Shown here: in pieces, positions 1-11,310 of the stretch
How the letters are laid out: the number at the start of each line of letters is the position of its first letter
Numbering within the stretch: position 1 is the first letter of the stretch
NCBI GenBank assembly: GCA_022592445.1
Contig: JABYQR010000204.1
Location: 18,514-82,513, forward strand
Direction: 5' to 3'
Source of the DNA: Cytidiella melzeri
Taxonomy: Eukaryota > Basidiomycota > Agaricomycetes > Polyporales > Irpicaceae
DNA length: 64,000 nt
Position numbers and translations under genes: made by a program
The notes under the pieces: model-generated
Database searches by the model: none
The model's input: the letters and a program-made list of their open reading frames with translations, nothing else
Told to the model about the DNA's origin: nothing

Positions 1-799
1 AATTGTCGAGCTAGTTTGCGTGTACCTCCCCCCGAAGAAGATGTACGTATTCCACCTTTCTCCCCGACACTCATGACTTACACCATATGCAGCGGGCACT
101 TCTCCATCATGTTCGTCTCGATGGAAGTCGCCTTTGACTGCCTCGTGTTCCTACTTACCGCATCGCGGACCGTGTATATGCACTACCATCGCCGACGGGA
201 GTTTGCGCAGTCCGAGTGGACCACCGGGCTCAGGTTCCGCGGGTGGACGCTGTTGGAGAGTCTGGTAAAGGACGGCGCGTTATACTTTGCGTAAGCTGCA
301 AAAAGCTTTCGTTTAGGCTGGCTTGGCGCTGATTAAGAACTGTAGAGCTATCTTTTCTATCAACTTTACGTGGGTGATCATGATCCTCTATGCGCCGACG
401 GGTCTGAGAGCTATCGCTGGACAGTACGTATGCTCGTATCTCTGCTACCTCATAACTCATTATTTTGCTATAGACCATCTGCATGGTACGCTTCTCTCCC
501 TTTTTGTGGTTCCCACGAATTGAACTTGTACGTTTAGCCTGATGGCCACCATTGTCTGCCGGATCACGATGAACCTCCGAACCACAGCGTACGCTTCACC
601 TCCACACCACTCCCTCGGTCACTCGAGATACTACACGGGGACTGGCTCGGGGGCCGTGCTCTCTAGCTTCAGGCCTGTGATACCGGAGAGCCGGTTCGAG
701 ACGTTTGGGATGACGAGTACGAGGATGGAGGGCACCACGGGGAGGGAGGTGGAGACGGTGGGGAGTTTGAGGGAGGAGAGTGAGGAAGGGGGTCAGTAG
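1..799 (+). CDS. DUF6533-type membrane protein, 3' part only (5' end outside window)
   Basis: This is the C-terminal part of a DUF6533-like integral membrane protein, a family of unknown function common in Agaricomycetes. The first visible exon reads through a hydrophobic stretch (FDCLVFLLTASRTVYM) to the family signature LVKDGALYFA. It splices at about 291 (GTAAGC) into AIFSINFTWVIMILYAPTGLRAIAGQ (starting near 345), then to a short exon after 473 and a last exon after 538 containing MATIVCRITMNLRTT, the usual family end. The tail to the TAG at 797-799 is low complexity, rich in G, E, S and T. The 5' end and N-terminal helices are missing. The family assignment comes from recalled motifs; the function is unknown. 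Confidence 0.7.
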
Positions 800-2130
800 A
801 AGCCATTCTCGAGTGGAATCGGATATGGGGAGTATGCGACGTATCAGCATGAGAGGATGTATGGCGAGGGGGAGGCGCTGTGAGCTGGTCTCGAGATTTT
901 GTGTATGCTGGATTCGTTTCTTGAGTTGCGAAAGTGTAACGTAACAGATGTATTTTGCAGTGTAAGTTGAAATTAATTATGTCTGCTATTAATAATACTG
1001 TATCGTATCGGGTATGGCAGCTTCCTTCGATATGGAGTACACATACAGTATCATATTCAATTTATCCACTGACCGCCGTATTGCAAAATCCCTGTCGTAC
1101 TGAATCTAGTTTTGCGGCCGCCCGTATACATAATACTGTACACATGACTTTATCAGAGAACTGTACGTCTCAGTTGAGTTCTTTGATAACGGATAGCTGA
1201 GCGTATGCAACGTGGAGAACTGGTGACAGCGGAGACCACGTAACGGAGGCTTCCTCGACTGAGTTGCTTGATTATCAGAGGAGATAGTAGTTGGTCCGGA
1301 AGATGTGGCGTCGTGTTGATGAGAAAACTCTTCAAGTCATGCAACGGGTTAATGTACGTTTGACACTGTACATGTACAACATCTGTCTGCCAATGGCAAT
1401 GAGCCAGCTCTTTGTACGCCAAATGCAGAAACGACGGTACCTAACTGTTCTTCGCGAGATCCGAGGATTCTCGTACAAGCCTGAATCTGACCATAAGGGG
1501 ACACATCAGGTCAGCGAATGCTGTCAGCACTGCGGCCGAGCAGTAGTAAAGTAACAATTACCGCATTGGGTCGATAGATCGATCGCCCGCCGTCGGCCTC
1601 GCTAGCACGTGCTTCGATCTCCGATACCCGCCTGTGACGCTGTGGATCGCGACTTTTCCCATATCCTCGACCTCGTCTGGTCTCTTTTGCGCGCGCGTGA
1701 AGGGACGGACAGCTGACTGCGTGAAATCTAATTGGAGAGAGTTTCTGCTGATCTTACAGGTTGAGAAAATGCAATCGGGAGAACGGGTCCGCGAATCGTT
1801 CTCACGTCCTGGCCTGTCGAGGTTTTCGCTGCCAGCGTGGCACAACAGTGAAGTTCTGCCAGTGACAGCCCGCTGCTGTCGTCCCCAAAGAGTGAGCGTG
1901 CAGCGCTCTTGTATCGATAGTTGAGTGTACTCGTCTACATGCAAGCGACATCTCTCTGACACGACACGACCGAGTCAGGCGTAGACCACAGCTCCAAACG
2001 ACAGTCTGACCCTGGGACTGCCGTGTCGGGGTCCGCGAGTGACTGGTTACGCCGGAGTGACACGAGGAGCATTGACACCTCCAGTCCGTGTGAGAAAACG
2101 CCATTGAATAAAGGCACCGCCACGTGAGCA
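800..2130. other. Intergenic stretch, no supported gene
   Basis: Only short open frames (60-220 codons) on both strands, none with recognisable motifs or plausible splice-linked partners. I see no gene here. Confidence 0.5.
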
Positions 2131-2139
2131 TATATATCC
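2121..2139 (+). promoter_or_regulatory. Candidate core promoter of the MFS gene: CACGTG box and TATA element
   Basis: A CACGTG palindrome (2121-2126) is followed directly by TATATAT (2131-2137), about 175 bp before the ATG at 2313. CACGTG is the bHLH (Cbf1/Pho4-type) core in fungi. The arrangement fits a promoter for the downstream transporter; the regulatory role is inferred. Confidence 0.4.
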
Positions 2140-2312
2140 CATGGCCAGGGACAGCGTCATGACTCCTGATGTCTCTCACGAAGAAGCACAGCGGGGGACA
2201 TCGCATCGTGCCTCGAACGACCAACGAACGACTGCTTATATATTCTCTGCATGATGCCAAATGTTCCTTGAGGTTTTTTACATCTGACCTCTCTTCCCCC
2301 TCGGTCGCACCC

Positions 2313-4456
2313 ATGTCGCCCCCCAGCAACTCCCCCTCTGATACTGGGTCGCACAACAAGCAGGGCGAGGATGGGTACGCCGACTCGGAGAAGGATCTTG
2401 CTGTCGTCGATCCACACTTGGAGAGGAGGGCGCTGTGGAAGGTCGACCTTGTTGTGATTCCACTCGTGGGCATGTATTGTACGTGAAAAAAAAAGTGGTC
2501 TTGTTCGTCCTGAGCATTTGTACTGACCAGACCGCGTAGATTTGCTGTCTTTCATCGTATGTTTATCCCGGACCATCTTCTGATACGCTCATGTGCTGAC
2601 GAATGACGTCTGGATGCCCACAGGATCGTTCGTACGTCGTTATACTTTTCTTGGATTTTGTTTTCGAGCTGACTTGCTGACCAGTAACATCGGAAACGCG
2701 CGAATCGCGGGACTGCAAAAGTCGCTCAAGATGACGAACACTCAGTTTTCGACGGCGTTGACCATCACCTAGTACGTGCTCCATATTCAGTGATGTAAAC
2801 AGCTGGCTCACGTGCTGTCCCTAGCGTTCCATACATCCTCATGGAACTTCCCATGAACCTCCTCATGAAGCGTCTTGGCGCGAACATCACGCTACCACTC
2901 ATGGTCGCATTGTGGGGAATGGTGTGTGCATGCCAGGGCGCCGTCACAACATATGGAGGCCTTCTCGCCTGCCGGTTCTTCCTTGGCGCTTTGGAAGGTA
3001 ATCGCAGTCTCTCTCTCTGTCGCAATTTGATTATATGCGAGTACTGACTCCGATACCTCCAGGCGGTCTGTTTCCAGGAATAGTTCTCTACATGTCCACC
3101 TTTTACAAGCGCCATGAACTCCAACTCCGGTTCTCCATGATGTTCAGCGCGACGTCTCTCGCCGGGGCGTTTTCCGGCTTGTTGGCGGCGGGGATTCAGA
3201 ACATGGATGGCTTGAGAGGCATACCCGGGTGGGGATGGATTTTCATTCTTGTATGTCTCTTCTTGCTCTATATCAGACCCTCTGACATGATGACTCACTC
3301 GAGGCCATACAATAGGAAGGTGTATTCACAGCTCTTTTCGGACTGGTCACCTTTCTCATCGGCATACCTGCGAGCCCGACGCAAATCTCTACACGTATAC
3401 TCACACTTGACGAACGTTCGACGTACTGCTCGGCTCTCGCAGAGGATTGGAGTGGAGATGCGGACGCGGACGGAGGAGTGGACGAGGTGTTTGAGTGGAA
3501 GGAAGTGCGGAGCGTGTTCACGGATGCGAAGCATGTGTTGCTCATCTGTGTGCCGTTGTTCTTCAGTGGCGTGACTGTGCGTAATTTCTACTTTCTCTTT
3601 TCGGTATTGAGAGTGAAGTAACTCGCGTATTTAGCTTTTTGGTTTGGCAAACTTTACGCCGACGATCGTGGGTGCGCTTGGATTTAACGCTACGCAGACA
3701 CAGCTCTTGACTGTACGTCCTTTATCGAAATTTAGCGTACCCTCCATTCTCACCTTTTTCACATATCATATAGGTCCCTCCGTACGCATGTTCGTTCGTC
3801 ATCAGCATCGTGTGTTCGTACTTGTGCGACAAGTACAAGCACCGCGGGGCGATGGCGATCGGGACAAGTCTGCTAGCCGCCGTTGGATACGCCATCTTCC
3901 TTGGTAAGTCTCCTCATGGCGTTCTTCAAAAAAAACACCACGAGTAACTGAGTGCCGGACTCTGCAATATAGGCTCAAAGAACAAGCACGCCGACTATTT
4001 TGCGCTTTTCCTCCAGATCATTGGTGTTTACTCTGGCGCGCCTTGCCTGAGCACGTGGAATTCGAACAACGTCCAGCCGCATTACAGACGTGCGACGGCG
4101 ATTGCGGCTGCGTTTGCTTCCACCAACATTGGCGGTACGTCACATCGTTTTGGCTGCTTCGGGTGCTCACAACCTCTTATTTGTATATTCTTTCTTTTTC
4201 CTTTGTAGGCATTGTGTCGACGTGGTTGTTCATCGACCCACCACGGTTCCACACCGCGACGAGCATCAATCTCGCGTTCTCGCTCGCCATGGCGGTATTT
4301 TGCGCCGGGGTGGTTGTGTACCTCGGACGTGCGAACGTGAGCAAGGCGAGAGAGGTGGAGCGGTTGGAGAGGGAGATGCCGAATGGGGAGTGGGACGAGA
4401 GGAAGGAGAGGAGGAGGTTGGGGGATAGGCATCCGCGGTTTGTCTATACGCTCTAG
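2313..4456 (+). CDS. MFS transporter, Dal5/allantoate permease-like (anion:cation symporter family)
   Basis: Predicted plasma-membrane transporter of 505 aa from 11 exons: 2313-2478, 2540-2556, 2624-2631, 2685-2771, 2825-2997, 3063-3250, 3316-3576, 3635-3712, 3774-3903, 3973-4134 and 4209-4456. All phases close and introns are 50-75 bp. The hydrophilic N-terminus leads into DLVVIPLVGMYY, then DRSNIGNARIAGL, the hallmark of the Dal5/TNA1 group, followed by YILMELPMNLLMKR and CRFFLGALEGGLFPG in the transmembrane 4-5 region. The second half includes LFFSGVTLFGLANF and GVYSGAPCLSTWNSNN. The C-terminus is charged and probably cytosolic. Family members carry allantoate, nicotinate, biotin or other organic anions with protons; the substrate here cannot be told. 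Exons 2 and 3 are micro-exons of 17 and 8 bp. Confidence 0.9.
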
Positions 4457-5197
4457 AAGTTTGTTGACTGTGAGTGCTGGAATATCTGGATGTGCGATGC
4501 TGTTTGTGTAGGGGTGATATAGAGTTGATGAATGTGTTTGGGGAGGTTTGATCTCGGTTTTTGTATCTTGACATGTAATGTGTTGTTGACCGTTGTAGTC
4601 TACAGGTTCCATTTAATTCTCGGAAACCGCCGCTTGCGCGCGATGTAGAGCTTGAACGAACTCATGCATGAGATGTGAAGCAGGGCCGCTGATGAATTGA
4701 TACAGCGCCGCATCCATCACAGCCAGTTCCTCGCACAGCCAGAGAATGCAGCAGTGGTAGTGCAACTGCAATGTTCGCTCTAGTGGGCCAGCTGCTTACG
4801 TCAGACAACACTCGCACTTGTGCCTGGAGTCCGTCGCTCCGTGGCGCTGTGATGAACGCCATCATCCGCCTCATCTCCAACTCCTCGAACCCCGCAAGGA
4901 TGGGCTCCTCGGCGGTGTCTGGCAATACAATGTCTGCGCGTTCAACTGCCAGTGCACGTTCCAATACGATGCTGTCAGAAATCCACACTGATGAAAGCCT
5001 ACATCTAGGAAGGGACTTGCCACAGCGCGAAGTTTATGGACGCGCCCATGCCATGCTGACGGCCTATTAGTAGCCTCAGAGTCCAGTGGGTTTGCACGTC
5101 AACCGACACGTTCACAACCTCTTACTCTCACTCTCACTTTCATTCTCACTCTCATTCTAGTTTTCTTGTTTTCTTTTCAGCTGCTCATATACCTCAG
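4457..5197. other. Intergenic stretch between the MFS and DUF6534 genes
   Basis: No recognisable gene. A minus-strand frame at 4662-4988 (108 codons) has a plausible composition but no known motif. The last 80 bp before 5198 are CT-rich (repeated CTCACTCT-like steps), a common feature of fungal promoters or a 5' leader. Confidence 0.4.
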
Positions 5198-7405
5198 ATG
5201 TTTACTCCTGAAGCGCCCGCTCCTCCTTCCCTCGAAGAGGTTTTGGAGGCAATGGGCGTCGATCTGACGCTCGGGACAACGATCGTCTGTGCGTCCTCAC
5301 TCGCTCACTCTCTCTCGACCGCCTGACTTGGACCAAACTTGACTGACGAAGCTGTCGACGGTTGCACAGTCGGATTCATTATAGCCATGTGAGTCGCGTG
5401 CTGCTAAGTTGAGCCGATCTGATTGGGTTGCAGGTTGTACGGGATCACGAGTGTACAAACCTATATCTACTTCAACAACAGTCCTAGAGACGGGACGTAC
5501 ATGAAGGCCACGGTAAGGAACTGTCACCAACCATCCACGTTGATGCTCACTTTGGCCTCATCCAGATGTTTGTCCTCTGGTTCGCAGGTCTCTTCAAGTT
5601 TAGGTTGTCAAACGGGTTTTGCTGATTTTTTCTTCTCCGAAAGGGTGATTGACACGCTGGGGGCCATATTCAGCTCCCACGTCGCCTACACCTACTGCGT
5701 GAAAGCGCTGTTGAATCCAGTCTTGTGGACTACGATTGTGTGGTACGTTGCTCCATCCTTCGCGTGGTCCCTTTCCTAATCATACTAACAAGATCTACTT
5801 AGGAGTGACGGTGTAAGTCGCCTTCGCACACAGAATCTCATCTCAGGATCACTGAATTGTTCTATCGCTGTAGGTCAATTTCATGCTTCTGGTGGGTGTT
5901 CGCTGTAGTACTCCGTTTCCATTTGCCTGTGTGTTTATGTCTTCCGTAGTCGTTGAGTGACGTGATTGTCACAGGGTGAGCCGCACTTTCCGTACCATAC
6001 CGAGTCGATAGGCTGATTTTGAGCCTCTGCATCTGCATCTCTAGGATATTCGCGTACCGTATCTGGAAATGTAAAGCACCCAAACCCTACCATGTCAGGT
6101 TGATGCTATGCTGACGTTTCCCGTCGCTTAGTAGGAGGCAAAGTGTGGCCTTTGGTCTTTATTGTACGTCATGCCTCTTCCGCACGTCATATTTCATGCA
6201 GCTTTTCGCGTCTCTGGCTATCGTAGGTCCCACCAGCAATTGTTGTATTTGGTGCGTATGTCCGTTTTGTTTTTGCCTGTCAGGACAAAACCTCAATCGC
6301 TCAATATTGCTATAGTCGGAGGTCAAGGTATGACTTGCGTTCATTAATATCCTCTACTGCTCATAACGACTCTGCTGCATCGGCGCGCAGGATTGGGTAT
6401 CACTACGTACGTCGCATCCATGTTCTCCGCACAATGTGCTTCAAGTTTATGATGTAACTTATCAACAGGCTCGTGACGCCTAGCTTCAACGAGCTGCGAG
6501 AGCATATTGCGGTTCGTATTAGCGTTCCTTCAATTTGGCCCCTTGGACAGTGCCAGGCTGAACGTTACCTCACAGTGGCTTTATTACGCCGTTTTCTCGC
6601 TACAGGCTCTTTCCGATATCACCATCATGGTCTCCCTTTGCACCATCTTACTCCAGCAGCGGACTCGAGTTCAAAGGTTGTGCTCTTTTCTCCCTGATAT
6701 AATCCATAGTACGCTGAGAGTGTGCATTTTTGTCTACCAGGACGCGAACGGTTGTCGGGATGTTGATATTCTACAGCGTGAACACGTGCTTGCTCACCTG
6801 GTACGTCAGAGACCCAGCATCTAGTTTCATTCCTTTTAGACGAGGCATTACTAAATTCTGGTTTTCCACAGCTCCGTCGGTGTGGCTGCCCTCATCACGG
6901 TAAATCTGTGCCCAAATATCTCCTGAATACCTTGTGTGAATATCTGTTCATCAGAACGCCCTCTCGCCCAACACTTTCTTCTGGCAAGGACTGTCGGCTA
7001 CCCTACCAAAACGTCAGTACATTCACTGTTCCCTCCCCCCCTCATGTTCTTTTCTGAACCTTTCCGATTTATTTGGGGATTAATCCAGTGATGCTCAATT
7101 CGTTGCTCGCGCTGCTCAACTCTCGGGAAGGTATGCGGAACAAGATGAAAGCGGACGGACCGTTGTCTATACATCTCTCCAGGCTAGACAGCCCCTCGAT
7201 TGGGAGTGGGAGGAGGACTGCTGCCGCCTTGCGTTCGAATGACAGCTGTTCTACGCACACGGACGTGCAGGTCATCGCGGGAGGGGCATATAAAGAGGTA
7301 TACGGTGTTGTCAATTTTTGAGTTTTCATGTGATGCTTATGGTTGAATTTTTTTGTGTCGCAGGCGATGATAGCACGTGAGGAGGATGACATGCGGAAGG
7401 ATTAG
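5198..7405 (+). CDS. DUF6534-type seven-helix membrane protein
   Basis: Multi-exon gene for an integral membrane protein of the basidiomycete DUF6534 family, whose function is unknown. The start MFTPEAPAPPSLEEVLEAMG is followed by hydrophobic exons: GFIIAMLYGITSVQTYIYF (the family's first helix), VIDTLGAIFSSHVAYTYC, NFMLLSLSDVIVTGIFAYRIW, SLQALSDITIMVSLCTILLQ and TRTVVGMLIFYSVNTCLLT. A late exon, LMLNSLLALLNSREGMR near 7090-7143, matches the typical DUF6534 end. The cytosolic tail finishes after a last intron near 7300-7363 with the TAG at 7403-7405. Introns are short with GT-AG ends. Some middle exon borders between 5950 and 6480 are uncertain, so the span is firmer than the exact protein. 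Confidence 0.7.
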
Positions 7406-7649
7406 TGTACATGTACAGAAAGGTCGTAAGTGTTTCCACAGAAATCATTGGTTACATACATATACTCTTTCTAACCTAGATCTCTGTGTCAGGCAGAACG
7501 GACGTATACGTATGTATTTCCCAGAGTTACCAGTGTATCGGCTGTATGTGAGGTAGAGCGGTGTGGTTGCGACATGTATCGGCTGGACGATATCTTAATT
7601 CGTTGAGGGCACGTTTTCAGCAATCACTTAGAGCTTGATCTTAGGGACG

Positions 7650-8093
7650 TACCAGAGGGCTATGCAAGTCGACCCTGGACCCTGGATGCCAGCGACCTGC
7701 AAGCCACAACAAACGGCGCCACGAGCTCACCATCTCAGTACTGCGCTGCGAAGGCAACAAAACGGTCTGGCATACCCGTGCGTCACGGTTCGAGCCAATG
7801 TCGGCTATAGCTGGACCAGGGGCATATATGCGACGTCGCACAACATACATTGGTCTGTACACATGGGAAAACCGGTGCGCAGCTTGCGGGGACTACGCAT
7901 ATACAAAAAAAGGTGTTCAGGGTGCCAGAAGGCGGGGTTCTGCAACACCGAATGTCAGAACAGGGCCTGGATAACCCATACATCTTCCAAAGCAAGCCCC
8001 TCAGACCTATCAACACTACTATTTACTGACCATTCCATGGAACGGGGTCGCAAAGTCGTACATCTCCAAGGAGGGCTAGAAGCTCTATATTAG
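7650..8093 (+). pseudogene. MYND zinc-finger protein remnant with a frameshift in the finger
   Basis: A MYND-type finger is split between two frames. CAACGDY (from 7876) lies in one frame and CSGCQKAGFCNTECQNRAWITH (from 7914) in the next. The Cys/His spacing (C-x2-C, C-x2-C, C-x3-C, H) is that of MYND fingers, which usually mediate protein binding. The break is exactly at a run of seven A (7905-7911). Upstream of the finger the first frame is open back to about 7650 without a recognised domain; downstream the second frame ends at 8093. Either a pseudogene or a one-base assembly error. The finger lacks a recognisable partner domain such as SET. Confidence 0.55.
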
Positions 8094-8117
8094 TCGCAGA
8101 TAGCGGAACAGATGACT

Positions 8118-9260
8118 GTTCACTCACCACATTGTTTCGAAGCACAATGATCACGTTCATGACCAACAAGACGCTAGTGACCTTGTCATTATTTGTTGTT
8201 CACAGAGCTCGCGCACAGATGCTTACTGTCACGAGATAGAGCGTACCTATGTGTCCAATAGTCAGCGCCGCATGGTGTTGGGATAATCGGGAAGACTCAC
8301 CATCGCGAAAGAGCAGTGTCATAAGAAGAGCTTTGAATATGTGCTTTCGGGCTGTCCGATACGGTTGATACGTTCGGGACCATGTGCCCAATATTACGAT
8401 GATGTCAGCAAGAATCACTGAGGCGCTCCGTGTAGCTAATGACACTGTCAGTAAACCAGAGCAGGTGAGCAAGGGCACATTATACAACTGAAAATCAACG
8501 TACTCCTATCATAGAAGTCAGTATTGTCCACAGAATTTTGTGCATCACACACGCTAGTCCGACTTTCTTGGAAACCGCAAATGTTATTATGCAGTTCTCG
8601 TAGCCAAATGACATCTTTGAAACTACGATGATTAGGCCCGTGATGAAATTGAACTGCAAAGAAATCGTGTGACGTTGATAATGAGGGTCAAAACAACAAT
8701 AATATAAGCTTACCATATTCGTGGCAGCGAGAACAAGAGTTAACGTTAACGCAAGAACCACGCATGTGATCAACAAGTGGTGACCGTCGAGAAATGCGTA
8801 ACCTTTCAGCGCAGATAATACTGACGATATATGGTCAAGCTAAGGTGCGTGATTGCCCAAGGAATGCAGTACTCACCCGCGAAGCAAAAGGATCTGGCGA
8901 CAGATAGCATACCCATGCAGCTATAGCGCTAAGAAGCGTACATGAGTTACCACGTCCTGTGAGTATCTACGGGCCCGTGATACCCATATCTCTGCGAAAA
9001 GAATAGAGCAGTCAGCTCACACTTCTAGCGACGAAGGTCAGGAAACACTTACAATAGGGCTAAGCACAGCGTTCGGCAACCATCGGAAGATTGTGGCCAG
9101 AAGCCCGACATAGCGAGTGACTATGAACAATTATAGTCCATTTACGTCCCCAGATGACGTTAATCTCTGGTATCGCGGTGAGTCACCAGTCGAAGACAAA
9201 GAGCCCTGGGAATAGGAACATGCATTCATCAGCAATAATACACGACATACAGTGATGTCG
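8118..9260 (-). pseudogene. DUF6533-type membrane protein gene, disabled near its N-terminus
   Basis: Read on the minus strand, consecutive exons give the DUF6533 pattern: LFVFDW then EINVIWGRKWT (about 9195-9140), TRYVGLLATIFRWLPNAVLSP, AFLDGHHLLITCVVLALTLTLVL (about 8800-8720), FNFITGLIIVVSKMSFGYENC, ATRSASVILADIIVILGTWSRTY, and LFRDGTLYLVT joined across a 50 bp intron. Most exons and splice sites look intact. Two lesions are visible: an in-frame TGA at complement 9183-9185 right after FDW, and a frame change with about two lost codons between GRKWT and TRYVG near 9128. The usual C-terminal exon is not found before the MYND remnant. It is most likely a recently silenced member of the local family. 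Confidence 0.6.
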
Positions 9261-9399
9261 TACCGCTTGCGGATTGTTCCAAATAGAAATCAATCAAGCT
9301 AAGCATAAATGTAAGCAATAAGAGTCCAATGGCAGGTACAGTTGTACTGACTGAATGCGAATCTCTTCGGCATCAACCACTTCCCCCTTGGTGGTTCTC

Positions 9400-11310
9400 T
9401 CTTAACAACTACAAACCGAGAGGCGAGATACAATGTATGTCATGGGGAGGCGTATTGATGCTGAGATATGAGACTTGAAACCCTGGGAATGAGCTCGAGG
9501 GTCCGCTGGGTGATGTTCGAGTCGACGGAATCACGGAGCCATTCGCTCTTCACTCCATGCTAAACAGACAGGTTAGCGATTGAGTCGATCAAGTTAGGCT
9601 AGGTTTGAGATTTTATCCAAAGGTCAGTGGACATAGATCCTGTAGAGAGTGCGATACCGGCCAGACATGATGTGCATGCAAGATGCATGAAATCGTCGGG
9701 TACAAAATTTTGAACGACTGCCTCAGGAAGACTAGCGTCTCGTGCGATAGATGGCAGAGGCGCAGGCCAGCACTGCAGCCAGGAATATTGAGGGCTGTCA
9801 ATCATGTTCGCCTCCAGAATTTCGTGCGTGTCAGAGAGCAATCTTGTCAGCATTACATTGCGAGCGCATGACGGCCCTTCTGCTCGAGTTTCAAGTCCAA
9901 TGTCCAGTACATGATAGATATGTGAAGTGCAGTTCCTGGTGCTTGTCAGCCGTGGATTCAAATGACTTCAGAAGGCGAAAGTAATTGTGTACACGTACGG
10001 CAAAGCTTCTAGTCGCAATCTTCCGGCGTTTTCGCTATCAACCAGTGCACTCGTCGTTTTCATAGACTCAACTCATCTAAACGAGCGTACCGTTGTCGAT
10101 GCTCAGCTCGTTGTGGAAGGTGAGTTTGCGTGTTCCTGAGATATTCCACGCTGAGCGTAAGATTGCACGCGGTCCTAATAGAGAGCTCCGTGTGGCCAGC
10201 ACCATATTATTAGGCATTCCCTTGGCGGCTTGAGGCATGCGTTGACGACCGCTTGACCCGCTTCTGGCTTGCAAGTTACTGGGCTTCGGGAGAATGCTCT
10301 CTGAACCTCAAAGTTGCGCTCCTGTAAGCAGATGACTCGAGCTAGAAGTGCACACTTACTGACGGTCACTTCATTCTGTGGGTGTACTGCTATGGAATCT
10401 GTCACAAGGTATGCCTAGAAGTCCCATGAGTGCACAGCACCCGAGCCGCGGATCAAATGATTTAACGTCTGTGAGCTGCAAGAGCCGCTGAGATGCGTGG
10501 CTTGCAGATATTATTCCTGACGAGGTTGAAGAACTGGGAGCAAACGCTGGGCGGACGCACTGGCAGCATTTGTGTGATACTTGCGACAGCTCAGCCGGCC
10601 TTGCATGAGCATACACTTCAATTACGCCCAGTGCATGAGAAGTTCTTCCGCAAAAATATCCCTTCGTACGAAAGTCATCGAGCTGAAGCATCAGATCCTG
10701 AGCCTGCTCGCAGCGTGGCCGTCGCCGCGATAGCTTCAGAGGCGTGGTTAGATAAGTGCAGCTTACGGCGAGTAAAGAGGTATGGCGCAGGCTAGTGTGC
10801 CACACCAATGGCTTCGAGCTCGTCTTCACGCAAGACCCACGTCGCCTGACTGGAAGACGACTTGTCCGCGCTGACCTCGCGGTTGTGCTTATGCCGCGGT
10901 CCAAGACACGCCACTAAGATAATCTGTCGTGTGAAGGCATTAGAACGGTGTACTACTCCTGGTCTAATCTCACTTCATATTTTTAGCAGCTTGAAAGTGG
11001 TTCTTGTACCGCGGATTTTGCTACAATCGCTTGTGTTACACGAGTAGGAGTTAGGAGGACACCGTGAACAACGAGGCTTGTGCGTCGTTCAGAAAGAAAA
11101 GCGAGTGCGCCTCGCCTTTCCTTTCTAGGAAGAGCTGTGCGCCGCCTGGGACCGCTGCGGCCCTGCACAAAATAGGGGAGTCACGTGCTTTGAGATTACC
11201 CCGCATTGAGCCCGTGAAAATGCGGATACGGTACCACTCTCCCTCAACTCGACCTCCTGCTCCCCACTGCCGTCGGTGTCGGCGTCGTCGTAGGCTCTGC
11301 TCTCGCCGCG
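9400..11310. other. Gene-poor stretch, possible further membrane-protein relic
   Basis: No supported gene. On the minus strand, ATRSSL...GTRKLTF...LSIDNGT (10080-10200) resembles the DUF6533 helix-to-RDGTLYF segment, but neighbouring segments cannot be joined into a gene, so it is at most a decayed relic. The last 60 bp before 11311 are CT-rich leader sequence of the phosphatase gene. Confidence 0.35.

Noticed and set aside
1558..2473. Long overlapping minus-strand frames (134 and 223 codons) before the MFS gene
   Set aside because: They lack motifs and splice context and in part mirror the MFS first exon.
4082..4612. Minus-strand frame of 176 codons
   Set aside because: Shadow of the last MFS exons.
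4662..4988. Minus-strand frame of 108 codons as a gene
   Set aside because: Composition is plausible but there is no motif, no convincing exon partner and no promoter; left as intergenic.
7785..7800. GGTTCGAGCC resembling a tRNA B box
   Set aside because: No A box, cloverleaf or anticodon arm can be built upstream; it lies within the MYND remnant.
10371..10904. Minus-strand frame of 177 codons
   Set aside because: No recognisable domain; it could not be joined with the possible DUF6533 relic.
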